Positions 35,001-50,000 of a stretch of DNA of 64,000 bases are shown in pieces. The notes under the pieces were generated by a model that did not search any database, was not told where the DNA came from, and was given only the letters and a program-made list of their open reading frames with translations. Position 1 is the first letter of the stretch, and each line of letters opens with the position of its first letter. The position numbers and the translations under genes were made by a program. Source of the DNA: Osedax fenrisi (Eukaryota; Annelida; Polychaeta; Sabellida; Siboglinidae); contig OZ025242.1 of assembly GCA_964019155.1 (NCBI GenBank), positions 91,021,308-91,085,307 on the forward strand, written 5' to 3'.

Positions 35001-38000
35001 TGTATAGTATAGTATAGTATATTATAGTATAGTATAGTATAGTATAGTATAGTATAGTATAGTATAGTGTAGTAGAGTATAGTATAGTGTAGTGTAGTAT
35101 ATTATAGTATAGTATAGTATAGTATAGTATAGTGTAGTAGAGTATAGTATAGTATAGTATAGTGTAGTATATTATAGTATAGTATAGTATAGTGTAGTAT
35201 AGTATAGTATAGTATAGTATAGTGTAGTATATTATAGTATAGTAGAGTATAGTGTAGTATAGTATAGTATAGTATAGTATAGTATAGTATAGTATAGTGT
35301 AGTGTAGTAGAGTATAGTATAGTATAGTATAGTATAGTGTAGTTTAGTATAGTATAGTATAGTATAGTATAGTATAGTATAGTGTAGTGTAGTATATTAT
35401 AGTATAGTATAGTATAGTGTAGTAGAGTATAGTATAGTGTAGTGTAGTATAGTACAGTATAGTATAGTATAGTGTAGTAGAGTATAGTATAGTATAGTAT
35501 AGTATAGTGTAGTGTAGTATATTATAGTATAGTATAGTATAGTGTAGTAGAGTATAGTATAGTGTAGTGTAGTATATTATAGTATAGTATAGTATAGTAT
35601 AGTATAGTGTAGTAGAGTATAGTATAGTATAGTATAGTATAGTATAGTATAGTATAGTATAGTATAGTATAGTACAGTATAGTATAGTATAGTGTAGTAG
35701 AGTATAGTATAGTATAGTATAGTATATAGTATAGTATAGTGTAGTGTAGTATAGTATAGTGTAGTGTAGTATATTATAGTATAGTGTATAGTATAGTATA
35801 GTATATTATAGTATAGTATAGTATAGTATAGTATAGTATAGTATAGTATAGTGTAGTAGAGTATAGTATAGTGTAGTGTAGTATATTATAGTATAGTATA
35901 GTATAGTATAGTATAGTGTAGTAGAGTATAGTATAGTATAGTATAGTGTAGTATATTATAGTATAGTATAGTATAGTGTAGTATAGTATAGTATAGTATA
36001 GTATAGTGTAGTATATTATAGTATAGTAGAGTATAGTGTAGTATAGTTTAGTATAGTATAGTATAGTATAGTATAGTATAGTGTAGTGTAGTAGAGTATA
36101 GTATAGTATAGTATAGTATAGTGTAGTTTAGTATAGTATAGTATAGTATAGTATAGTATATAGTGTAGTGTAGTATATTATAGTATAGTATAGTATAGTG
36201 TAGTAGAGTATAGTATAGTGTAGTGTAGTATATTATAGTATAGTATAGTATAGTATAGTATAGTGTAGTAGAGTATAGTATAGTATAGTATAGTGTAGTA
36301 NNNNNNNNNNNNNNNNNNNNNNNNNNNNNNNNNNNNNNNNNNNNNNNNNNNNNNNNNNNNNNNNNNNNNNNNNNNNNNNNNNNNNNNNNNNNNNNNNNNN
36401 NNNNNNNNNNNNNNNNNNNNNNNNNNNNNNNNNNNNNNNNNNNNNNNNNNNNNNNNNNNNNNNNNNNNNNNNNNNNNNNNNNNNNNNNNNNNNNNNNNNN
36501 AGTATAGTATAGTATAGTATAGTGTAGTATATTATAGTATAGTATAGTATAGTATAGTATAGTATATAGTATATAGTGTAGTATAGTATAGTATAGTATA
36601 GTATAGTGTAAGTGTAGTATATTATAGTATAGTATAGTATAGATAGTATAGGTAGTAGAGTATAGTATAGTATAGTATAGTATAGTGTAGTGTAGTATAT
36701 TTTAGTATAGTATAGTATAGTATAGTGTAGTATAGTGTAGTATAGTATAGTATAGTATAGTATAGTATAGTGTAGTATAGTATAGTATAGTATAGTATAG
36801 TGTAGTGATAGTATATTATAGTATAGTGTATAGTATAGTATAGTATAGTATATTATAGTATAGTATAGTATAGTGTAGTAGAGTATAGTATAGTGTAGTG
36901 TAGTATATTATAGTATAGTTAGTATAGTATAGTATAGTATAGTGTAGTAGAGTATAGTATAGTATAGTATAGTATAGTAAGTATAGTGTAGTATAGTATA
37001 GTATAGTATAGTATAGTATAGTATAGTGTAGTGTAGAGTATAGTATAGTATAGTATAGTATAGTGTAGTTTAGTATAGTAGTATAGTATAGTATAGTATA
37101 GTATAGTATAGTGTAGTGTAGTATATTATAGTATAGTATAGTATAGTGTAGTAGAGTATAGTATAGTGTAGTGTAGTATATTATAGTATAGTATAGTATA
37201 GTATAGTATAGTGTAGTAGAGTATAGTATAGTATAGTATAGTGTAGTATATTATAGTATAGTATAGTATAGTGTAGTATAGTATAGTATAGTATAGTATA
37301 GTATAGTATAGTATAGTGTAGTAGAGTATAGTATAGTATAGTATAGTATAGTGTAGTTTAGTATAGTATAGTATAGTATAGTATAGTATAGTATAGTATA
37401 GTATAGTATAGTATAGTATAGTACAGTATAGTATAGTATAGTGTAGTAGAGTATAGTATAGTATAGTATAGTATAGTGTAGTGTAGTATATTATAGTATA
37501 GTATAGTATAGTGTAGTAGTAGTATAGTATAGTGTAGTGTAGTATATTATAGTATAGTATAGTATAGTATAGTATAGTGTAGTAGAGTATAGTATAGTAT
37601 AGTATAGTATAGTATAGTATAGTGTAGTATAGTATAGTATAGTATAGTATAGTATAGTATAGTATAGTGTAGTAGAGTATAGTATAGTATAGTATAGTAT
37701 AGTGTAGTTTAGTATAGTATAGTATAGTATAGTATAGTATAGTATAGTATAGTATAGTATAGTATAGTATAGTATAGTATAGTATAGTATAGTATAGTGT
37801 ATAGTATAGTATAGTATAGTATAGTATAGTATAGTATAGTATAGTATAGTATAGTATAGTATAGTGTAGTATATTATAGTATAGTATAGTATAGTATAGT
37901 GTAGTATAGTATAGTATAGTATAGTATAGTGTAGTATAGTATAGTGTATAGTATAGTATAGTATAGTATAGTATAGTATAGTATAGTATAGTATAGTTAG

Positions 38001-41000
38001 TATAGTATAGTATAGTATAGTATAGTATAGTATAGTATAGTATAGTATAGTATAGTGTAGTATATTATAGTATAGTATAGTATAGTATAGTGTAGTATAG
38101 TATAGTATAGTATAGTATAGTATAGTATAGTGTAGTGTAGTATATTATAGTATAGTATAGTATAGTATAGTATAGTATAGTATAGTATAGTATAGTATAG
38201 TATAGTATAGTATAGTGTAGTATATTATAGTATAGTATAGTATAGTATAGTATAGTATAGTGTAGTATATTATAGTATAGTATAGTATAGTATAGTGTAG
38301 TAGAGTATAGTATAGTATAGTATAGTATAGTGTAGTGTAGTATATTATAGTATAGTATAGTATAGTATAGTGTAGTATAGTGTAGTATATTATAGTATAG
38401 TATAGTATAGTATAGTGTAGTATAGTATAGTATAGTATAGTATAGTATAGTGTAGTATGGTATAGTGTATAGTATAGTATAGTTAGTATAGTGTAGTATA
38501 GTATAGTATAGTGTAGTATAGTATAGTATAGTATAGTATAGTATAGTATAGTATAGTATAGTATAGTATAGTATAGTATAGTAGTGTAGTATATTATAGT
38601 ATAGTATAGTATAGTATAGTGTAGTATAGTATAGTATAGTATAGTATAGTATAGTGTAGTATATTATAGTATAGTATAGTATAGTATAGTATAGTGTAGT
38701 ATAGTATAGTATAGTATAGTATAGTATAGTATAGTATAGTATAGTATAGTATAGTATAGTGTAGTATATTATAGTATAGTATAGTATAGTATAGTGTAGT
38801 ATATTATAGTATAGTATAGTATAGTATAGTGTAGTATAGTATAGTATAGTATAGTATAGTATAGTATAGTGTAGTGAGTATAGTATAGTATAGTATAGTA
38901 TAGTATAGTATAGTATAGTATAGTATAGTATAGTATAGTATAGTATAGTATAGTATAGTGTAGTATATTATAGTATAGTATAGTATAGTATAGTATAGTA
39001 TAGTGTAGTATATTATAGTATAGTATAGTATAGTATAGTGTAGTAGAGTATAGTATAGTATAGTATAGTATAGTGTAGTGTAGTATATTATAGTATAGTA
39101 TAGTATAGTATAGTGTAGTATAGTGTAGTATATTATAGTATAGTATAGTATAGTATAGTGTAGTATAGTATAGTATAGTATAGTATAGTATAGTGTAGTA
39201 TGGTATAGTGTATAGTATAGTATAGTATAGTGTAGTATAGTATATAGTATAGTATAGTATAGTATAGTATAGTATAGTATAGTATAGTATAGTATAGTAT
39301 AGTATAGTATAGTATAGTATAGTATAGTATAGTATAGTATAGTATAGTATAGTATAGTATAGTATAGTATAGTATAGTATAGTATAGTATAGTATAGTAT
39401 AGTATAGTATAGTATAGTATAGTATAGTATAGTATAGTATAGTATAGTATAGTATAGTATAGTGTAGTGTAGTATAGTATAGTATAGTATAGTATAGTAT
39501 AGTATAGTATAGTATAGTATAGTATAGTATAGTATAGTATAGTATAGTATAGTATAGTATAGTATAGTATAGTATAGTATAGTATAGTATAGTATAGTAT
39601 AGTATAGTATAGTATAGTATAGTATAGTATATTATAGTATAGTATAGTATAGTATAGTATAGTATAGTATAGTGTAGTATATTATAGTATAGTATAGTAT
39701 AGTATAGTATAGTATAGTATAGTATAGTATAGTATAGTATAGTGTAGTATATTATAGTATAGTATAGTATAGTATAGTGTAGTATAGTATAGTATAGTAT
39801 AGTAGTTAGTATAGTGTAGTATATTATAGTATAGTATAGTATAGTATAGTATAGTGTAGTATAGTATAGTATAGTATAGTATAGTATAGTATAGTATAGT
39901 ATAGTATAGTATAGTATAGTATAGTATAGTGTAGTATATTATAGTATAGTATAGTATAGTATAGTGTAGTATAGTATAGTATAGTATATATAGTATAGTA
40001 TAGTGTAGTATATTATAGTGTAGTATATTATAGTATAGTATAGTATAGTATAGTATAGTATAGTATAGTAAGTATAGTGTAGTGTAGTATATTATAGTGT
40101 AGTATAGTATAGTATAGTATATAGTATAGTATAGTATAGTATAGTAGTAGTATAGTATAGTATAGTATAGTATAGTATAGTATAGTATAGTATAGTATAT
40201 TATAGTATAGTATAGTATAGTATAGTATAGTGTAGTAAGTATAGTATAGTATAGTATAGTATAGTATAGTATAGTATAGTATAGTATAGTATAGTAGTAG
40301 TAGTATAGTATAGTGTATAGTATAGTATAGTATAGTATAGTATATTGTATAGTATAGTATAGTATAGTAAGTATAGTATAGTATAGTATAGTATAGTATA
40401 GTATAGTATAGTGTAGTATATTATAGTATAGTATAGTATAGTATAGTATAGTATAGTATAGTATAGTATAGTATAGTATAGTATAGTGTAGTATATTATA
40501 GTATAGTATAGTATAGTATAGTATAGTATAGTATAGTATAGTGTAGTAGTATAGTATAGTATAGTATAGTATAGTATAGTATAGTATAGTATAGTATAGT
40601 ATAGTGTATAGTGTAGTATATTATAGTATAGTATAGTATAGTATAGTATAGTATAGTATAGTATAGTATAGTATAGTATAGTATAGTATAGTATAGTATA
40701 GTATAGTGTAGTATAGTATAGTATAGTATAGTATAGTATAGTATAGTATAGTGTAGTAGAGTATAGTATAGTATAGTATAGTATAGTGTAGTTTAGTATA
40801 GTATAGTATAGTATAGTATAGTATAGTATAGTATAGTATAGTATAGTATAGTATAGTATAGTATAGTATAGTATAGTATAGTATAGTATAGTGTATAGTA
40901 TAGTATAGTATAGTATAGTATAGTATAGTATAGTATAGTATAGTATAGTATAGTATAGTGTAGTATATTATAGTATAGTATAGTATAGTATAGTGTAGTA

Positions 41001-44000
41001 TAGTATAGTATAGTATAGTATAGTATAGTGTGTAGTCTAATCTGTAGTAGTAGTGTAGTATAGTATAGTATAGTATAGTATAGTATAGTATAGTATAGTA
41101 TAGTATAGTATAGTATAGTATAGTAGTAGTATAGTATAGTATAGTATAGTATAGTATAGTGTAGTAGAGTATAGTATAGTATAGTATAGTATAGTATAGT
41201 ATAGTGTAGTGTAGTATATTATAGTATAGTATAGTATAGTATAGTATAGTATAGTATAGTATAGTATAGTATAGTATAGTGTAGTATAGTATAGTATAGT
41301 ATAGTGTAGTATATTATAGTATAGTATAGTATAGTATAGTATAGTGTAGTAGAGTGTAGTATATTATAGTATAGTATAGTATAGTATAGTATAGTGTAGT
41401 AGAGTATAGTATAGTATAGTATAGTGTAGTATAGTTATAGTATAGTATAGTATAGTGTAGTATAGTATAGTATAGTATAGTATAGTGTAGTATATTATAG
41501 TATAGTAGGATAGTGTAGTATAGTATAGTATAGTATAGTATAGTATAGTAGTAGTATAGTGTAGTGTAGTATAGTATAGTATAGTATAGTATAGTATAGT
41601 GTAGTATAGTATAGTATAGTATAGTATAGTATAGTATAGTAGTATAGTATAGTGTAGTATAGTATAGTATAGTATAGTATAGTGTAGTAGAGTATAGTAT
41701 AGTGTATAGTGTAGTATATTATAGTATAGTATAGTATAGTATAGTATAGTGTAGTAGAGTATAGTATAGTATAGTATAGTGTAGTATAGTATAGTATAGT
41801 ATAGTATAGTATAGTATAGTATAGTATAGTATAGTATAGTATAGTATAGTATAGTATAGTATAGTATAGTATAGTATAGTATAGTATAGTATAGTATAGT
41901 ATAGTATAGTATAGTATAGTGTAGTGTAGTATATTATAGTATAGTATAGTATAGTATAGTGTAGTAGAGTATAGTATAGTATAGTATAGTATAGTGTAGT
42001 GTAGTATAGTATAGTATAGTATAGTATAGTATAGTGTAGTATAGTGTAGTATAGTATAGTATAGTATAGTATAGTGTAGTATAGTATAGTATAGTATAGT
42101 ATAGTGTAGTGTAGTATATTATAGTATAGTGTATAGTATAGTATAGTATAGTATATTATAGTATAGTATAGTATAGTGTAGTAGAGTATAGTATAGTGTA
42201 GTGTAGTATATTATAGTATAGTATAGTATAGTATAGTAGTGTAGTATAGTATAGTATAGTATAGTATAGTATAGTATAGTATAGTGTAGTATAGTATAGT
42301 ATAGTATAGTATAGTATAGTATAGTGTAGTGTAGTAGAGTATAGTATAGTATAGTATAGTATAGTGTAGTTAGTATAGTATAGTATAGTATAGTATAGTA
42401 TAGTATAGTATAGTGTAGTGTAGTATATTATAGTATAGTATAGTATAGTATAGTATAGTATAGTATAGTATAGTATAGTATAGTATAGTATAGTGTAGTA
42501 TATTATAGTATAGTATAGTATAGTATAGTATAGTATAGTATAGTATAGTATAGTATAGTATAGTATAGTATAGTATAGTATAGTATAGTATAGTATAGTG
42601 TAGTAGAGTATAGTATAGTGTAGTAGAGTATAGTATAGTATAGTATAGTATAGTATAGTATAGTATAGTATAGTATAGTATAGTATAGTATAGTGTAGTA
42701 TATTATAGTATAGTATAGTATAGTATAGTATAGTATAGTATAGTGTAGTATAGTATAGTATAGTATAGTATAGTGTAGTGTAGTATATTATAGTATAGTA
42801 TAGTATAGTATAGTATAGTGTAGTAGAGTATAGTATAGTATAGTATAGTATAGTGTAGTGTAGTATATTATAGTATAGTATAGTATAGTATAGTGTAGTA
42901 TAGTGTAGTATATTATAGTATAGTATAGTATAGTATAGTGTAGTATAGTATAGTATAGTATAGTATAGTGTAGTGTAGTATATTATAGTATAGTGTATAG
43001 TATAGTATAGTATAGTATATTATAGTATAGTATAGTATAGTGTATAGAGTATAGTATAGTATAGTGTAGTATAGTATAGTATAGTATAGTATAGTATAGT
43101 ATAGTATAGTGTAGTATAGTATAGTATAGTATAGTATAGTATAGTATAGTATAGTGTAGTATAGTATAGTATAGTATAGTATAGTATAGTATAGTGTAGT
43201 GTAGTAGAGTATAGTATAGTATAGTATAGTATAGTGTAGTTTAGTATAGTATAGTATAGTATAGTATAGTATAGTATAGTATAGTGTAGTGTAGTATATT
43301 ATAGTATAGTATAGTATAGTGTAGTAGAGTATAGTATAGTGTAGTGTAGTATATTATAGTATAGTATAGTATAGTATAGTATAGTGTAGTAGAGTATAGT
43401 ATAGTATAGTATAGTGTAGTATATTATAGTATAGTATAGTATAGTGTAGTATAGTATAGTATAGTATAGTATAGTATAGTATAGTATAGTGTAGTAGAGT
43501 ATAGTATAGTATAGTATAGTATAGTGTAGTTTAGTATAGTATAGTATAGTATAGTATAGTATAGTATAGTATAGTATAGTATAGTATAGTATAGTACAGT
43601 ATAGTATAGTATAGTGTAGTAGAGTATAGTATAGTATAGTATAGTATAGTGTAGTGTAGTATATTATAGTATAGTATAGTATAGTGTAGTAGAGTATAGT
43701 ATAGTGTAGTGTAGTATATTATAGTATAGTATAGTATAGTATAGTATAGTGTAGTAGAGTATAGTATAGTATAGTATAGTATAGTATAGTATAGTGTAGT
43801 ATAGTATAGTATAGTATAGTATAGTATAGTATAGTATAGTGTAGTAGAGTATAGTATAGTATAGTATAGTATAGTGTAGTTTAGTATAGTATAGTATAGT
43901 ATAGTATAGTATAGTATAGTATAGTATAGTATAGTATAGTATAGTATAGTATAGTGTATAGTATAGTATAGTATAGTATAGTATAGTATAGTATAGTATA

Positions 44001-47000
44001 GTATAGTATAGTATAGTATAGTGTAGTATATTATAGTATAGTATAGTATAGTATAGTGTAGTATAGTATAGTATAGTATAGTATAGTGTAGTATAGTATA
44101 GTGTATAGTATAGTATAGTATAGTATAGTATAGTATAGTATAGTATAGTATAGTATAGTATAGTATAGTATAGTATAGTATAGTATAGTATAGTATAGTA
44201 TAGTATAGTATAGTGTAGTATATTATAGTATAGTATAGTATAGTATAGTGTAGTATAGTATAGTATAGTATAGTATAGTATAGTATAGTGTAGTGTAGTA
44301 TATTATAGTATAGTATAGTATAGTATAGTATAGTATAGTATAGTATAGTATAGTATAGTATAGTATAGTATAGTGTAGTATATTATAGTATAGTATAGTA
44401 TAGTATAGTATAGTATAGTGTAGTATATTATAGTATAGTATAGTATAGTATAGTGTAGTAGAGTATAGTATAGTATAGTATAGTATAGTGTAGTGTAGTA
44501 TATTATAGTATAGTATAGTATAGTATAGTGTAGTATAGTGTAGTATATTATAGTATAGTATAGTATAGTATAGTGTAGTATAGTATAGTATAGTATAGTA
44601 TAGTATAGTGTAGTATGGTATAGTGTATAGTATAGTATAGTGTAGTATAGTGTAGTATAGTATAGTATAGTGTAGTATATTATAGTATAGTATAGTATAG
44701 TATAGTATAGTATAGTATAGTATAGTATAGTATAGTATAGTGTAGTATATTATAGTATAGTATAGTATAGTATAGTGTAGTATAGTATAGTATAGTATAG
44801 TATAGTATAGTGTAGTATATTATAGTATAGTATAGTATAGTATAGTATAGTGTAGTATAGTATAGTATAGTATAGTATAGTATAGTATAGTATAGTATAG
44901 TATAGTATAGTATAGTATAGTATAGTTAGTATAGTATAGTATAGTATAGTATAGTATAGTGTAGTATATTATAGTATAGTATAGTATAGTATAGTGTAGT
45001 ATAGTATAGTATAGTATAGTATAGTATAGTATAGTGTAGTGTAGTATATTATAGTATAGTATAGTATAGTATAGTATAGTATAGTATAGTATAGTATAGT
45101 ATAGTATAGTATAGTATAGTGTAGTATATTATAGTATAGTATAGTATAGTATAGTATAGTATAGTGTAGTATATTATAGTATAGTATAGTATAGTATAGT
45201 GTAGTAGAGTATAGTATAGTATAGTATAGTATAGTGTAGTGTAGTATATTATAGTATAGTATAGTATAGTATAGTGTAGTATAGTGTAGTATATTATAGT
45301 ATAGTATAGTATAGTATAGTGTAGTATAGTATAGTATAGTATAGTATAGTATAGTGTAGTATGGTATAGTGTATAGTATGTAGTATAGTGTAGTATAGTA
45401 TAGTATAGTATAGTATAGTATAGTATAGTATAGTATAGTATAGTATAGTATAGTATAGTATAGTATAGTATAGTATAGTATAGTATAGTATAGTATAGTA
45501 TAGTATAGTATAGTATAGTATAGTGTAGTATATTATAGTATAGTATAGTATAGTATAGTATAGTATAGTATAGTATAGTATAGTATAGTATAGTATAGTA
45601 TAGTATAGTATAGTATAGTGTAGTGTAGTATAGTATAGTATAGTATAGTATAGTATAGTATAGTATAGTATAGTATAGTATAGTATAGTATAGTATAGTA
45701 TAGTATAGTATAGTATAGTATAGTATAGTATAGTATAGTATAGTATAGTATAGTATAGTATAGTATAGTATAGTATAGTATAGTATATTATAGTATAGTA
45801 TAGTATAGTATAGTATAGTATAGTATAGTGTAGTATATTATAGTATAGTATAGTATAGTATAGTATAGTATAGTATAGTATAGTATAGTATAGTATAGTG
45901 TAGTATATTATAGTATAGTATAGTATAGTATAGTGTAGTATAGTATAGTATAGTATAGTATAGTATAGTATAGTGTAGTATATTATAGTATAGTATAGTA
46001 TAGTATAGTATAGTGTAGTATAGTATAGTATAGTATAGTATAGTATAGTATAGTATAGTATAGTATAGTATAGTATAGTATAGTATAGTGTAGTATATTA
46101 TAGTATAGTATAGTATAGTATAGTGTAGTATAGTATAGTATAGTATAGTATAGTATAGTGTAGTATATTATAGTGTAGTATATTATAGTATAGTATAGTA
46201 TAGTATAGTATAGTATAGTATAGTATAGTATAGTGTAGTGTAGTTAGTATTATAGTGTAGTATAGTATAGTATAGTATATTATAGTATAGTATAGTATAG
46301 TATAGTGTAGTATAGTATAGTATAGTATATTATAGTATAGTATAGTATAGTATAGTATATTATAGTATAGTATAGTATAGTATAGTATAGTGTAGTATAG
46401 TATAGTATAGTATAGTATAGTATAGTATAGTATAGTATAGTATAGTATAGTATAGTGTAGTGTAGTATAGTGTATAGTATAGTATAGTATAGTATAGTAT
46501 AGTATGTATAGTATAGTATAGTATAGTATAGTATAGTATAGTATAGTATAGTATAGTATAGTATAGTATAGTATAGTATAGTATAGTATAGTATAGTATA
46601 GTATAGTATAGTATAGTATATAGTATAGTATAGTATAGTGTAGTATATTATAGTATAGTATAGTATAGTATAGTATAGTATAGTATAGTATAGTGTAGTA
46701 TAGTATAGTATAGTATAGTATAGTATAGTATAGTATAGTATAGTATAGTATAGTATAGTATAGTGTAGTATATTATAGTATAGTATAGTATAGTATAGTA
46801 TAGTATAGTATAGTATAGTATAGTATAGTATAGTATAGTATAGTATAGTATAGTATAGTATAGTATAGTGTAGTATATTATAGTATAGTATAGTATAGTA
46901 TAGTATAGTATAGTGTAGTATAGTATAGTATAGTATAGTATAGTATAGTATAGTATAGTATAGTGTAGTATAGTATAGTATAGTATAGTATAGTATAGTA

Positions 47001-50000
47001 TAGTGTAGTATATTATAGTATAGTATAGTATAGTATAGTATAGTATAGTATAGTATAGTATAGTATAGTGTAGTATAGTGTAGTATAGTATAGTATAGTA
47101 TAGTATAGTGTATAGTATAGTATAGTATAGTATAGTGTAGTGTAGTATATTATAGTATAGTATAGTATAGTATAGTATAGTGTAGTATAGTATAGTATAG
47201 TATAGTATAGTATAGTATAGTGTGTAGTCTAATCTGTAGTATAGTGTAGTATAGTATAGTATAGTATAGTATAGTATAGTATAGTATAGTATAGTATAGT
47301 GTAGTATAGTATAGTATAGTATAGTATAGTATAGTATAGTATAGTGTGTAGTCTAATCTGTAGTATAGTGTAGTATAGTATAGTATAGTATAGTATAGTA
47401 TAGTATAGTATAGTATAGTATAGTGTGTAGTCTAATCTGTAGTATAGTGTAGTATAGTATAGTATAGTATAGTATAGTATAGTATAGTATAGTATAGTAT
47501 AGTATAGTGTGTAGTCTAATCTGTAGTATAGTGTAGTATAGTATAGTATAGTATAGTATAGTATAGTATAGTATAGTATAGTATAGTGTGTAGTCTAATC
47601 TGTAGTATAGTGTAGTATAGTATAGTATAGTATAGTGTAGTATAGTATAGTATAGTATAGTATAGTATAGTATAGTATAGTGTGTAGTCTAATCTGTAGT
47701 GTAGTGTAGTATAGTATAGTATAGTATAGTATAGTATAGTATAGTATAGTATAGTATAGTATAGTATAGTATAGTATAGTGTAGTATAGTATAGTATAGT
47801 GTATAGTATAGTATAGTATAGTATAGTATAGTATAGTATAGTATAGTATAGTATAGTATAGTATAGTATAGTGTAGTATAGTATAGTATAGTATAGTATA
47901 GTATAGTATAGTATAGTATAGTGTGTAGTCTAATCTGTAGTATAGTGTAGTATAGTATAGTATAGTATAGTATAGTATAGTATAGTATAGTATAGTATAG
48001 TGTAGTATAGTATAGTATAGTATAGTATAGTATAGTATAGTATAGTATAGTATAGTATAGTGTAGTATATTATAGTATAGTATAGTATAGTATAGTATAG
48101 TATAGTATAGTATAGTATAGTATAGTATAGTATAGTATAGTGTAGTATATTATAGTATAGTATAGTATAGTATAGTATAGTATAGTATAGTATAGTGTAG
48201 TATAGTATAGTATAGTATAGTATAGTATAGTATAGTATAGTATAGTATAGTATAGTATAGTATAGTATAGTATAGTATAGTATAGTATAGTATAGTGTAG
48301 TATATTATAGTATAGTATAGTATAGTATAGTATAGTATAGTATAGTATAGTATAGTATAGTATAGTATAGTATAGTGTAGTATATTATAGTATAGTATAG
48401 TATAGTATAGTATAGTATAGTATAGTGTAGTATAGTATAGTATAGTATAGTATAGTATAGTATAGTATAGTATAGTATAGTATAGTATAGTATAGTATAG
48501 TATAGTATAGTATAGTATAGTATAGTATAGTATAGTATAGTGTAGTGTAGTAGAGTATAGTATAGTATAGTATAGTGTAGTGTAGTATATTATAGTATAG
48601 TATAGTATAGTATAGTATAGTGTAGTAGAGTATAGTATAGTATAGTATAGTATAGTATAGTATAGTGTAGTGTAGTATATTATAGTATAGTGTATAGTAT
48701 AGTATAGTATATTATAGTATAGTATAGTATAGTATAGTATAGTATAGTATAGTGTAGTAGAGTATAGTATAGTATAGTATAGTATAGTGTAGTGTAGTAT
48801 ATTATAGTATAGTACAGTATAGTATAGTATAGTGTAGTAGAGTATAGTATAGTATAGTATAGTATAGTATAGTGTAGTATATTATAGTATAGTATAGTAT
48901 AGTGTAGTGTAGTATATTATAGTATAGTATAGTATAGTATAGTGTAGTATATTATAGTATAGTATAGTATAGTATAGTATAGTATAGTATAGTATAGTAT
49001 AGTGTAGTATAGTGTAGTATAGTATAGTATAGTATAGTATAGTGTATAGTATAGTATAGTATAGTGTAGTGTAGTATATTATAGTATAGTATAGTATAGT
49101 ATAGTATAATGTAGTATAGTATAGTATAGTATAGTATAGTATAGTATAGTGTGTAGTCTAATCTGTAGTATAGTGTAGTATAGTATAGTATAGTATAGTA
49201 TAGTATAGTATAGTATAGTGTAGTATATTATAGTATAGTATAGTATAGTATAGTATAGTATAGTATAGTATAGTATAGTATAGTATAGTATAGTATAGTG
49301 TAGTATATTATAGTATAGTATAGTATAGTATAGTATAGTATAGTATAGTATAGTGTAGTATAGTATAGTATAGTATAGTATAGTATAGTATAGTATAGTA
49401 TAGTGTGTAGTCTAATATGTAGTATAGTGTAGTATAGTATAGTATAGTATAGTATAGTATAGTATAGTATAGTATAGTATAGTGTGTAGTCTAATCTGTA
49501 GTATAGTGTAGTATAGTATAGTATAGTATAGTGTAGTATAGTATAGTATAGTATAGTATAGTATAGTATAGTATAGTGTGTAGTCTAATCTGTAGTATAG
49601 TATAGTATAGTATAGTATAGTATAGTATAGTATAGTATAGTATAGTATAGTATAGTGTAGTATATTATAGTATAGTATAGTATAGTATAGTATAGTATAG
49701 TATAGTATAGTGTAGTATAGTATAGTATAGTATAGTATAGTATAGTATAGTATAGTATAGTATAGTATAGTATAGTATAGTGTAGTATAGTATAGTATAG
49801 TATAGTGTGTAGTCTAATCTGTAGTATAGTGTAGTATAGTATAGTATAGTATAGTGTAGTATAGTATAGTATAGTATAGTATAGTATAGTATAGTATAGT
49901 GTGTAGTCTAATCTGTAGTATAGTGTAGTATAGTGTATAGTATAGTATAGTATAGTATAGTATAGTATAGTATAGTATAGTATAGTATAGTATAGTATAG

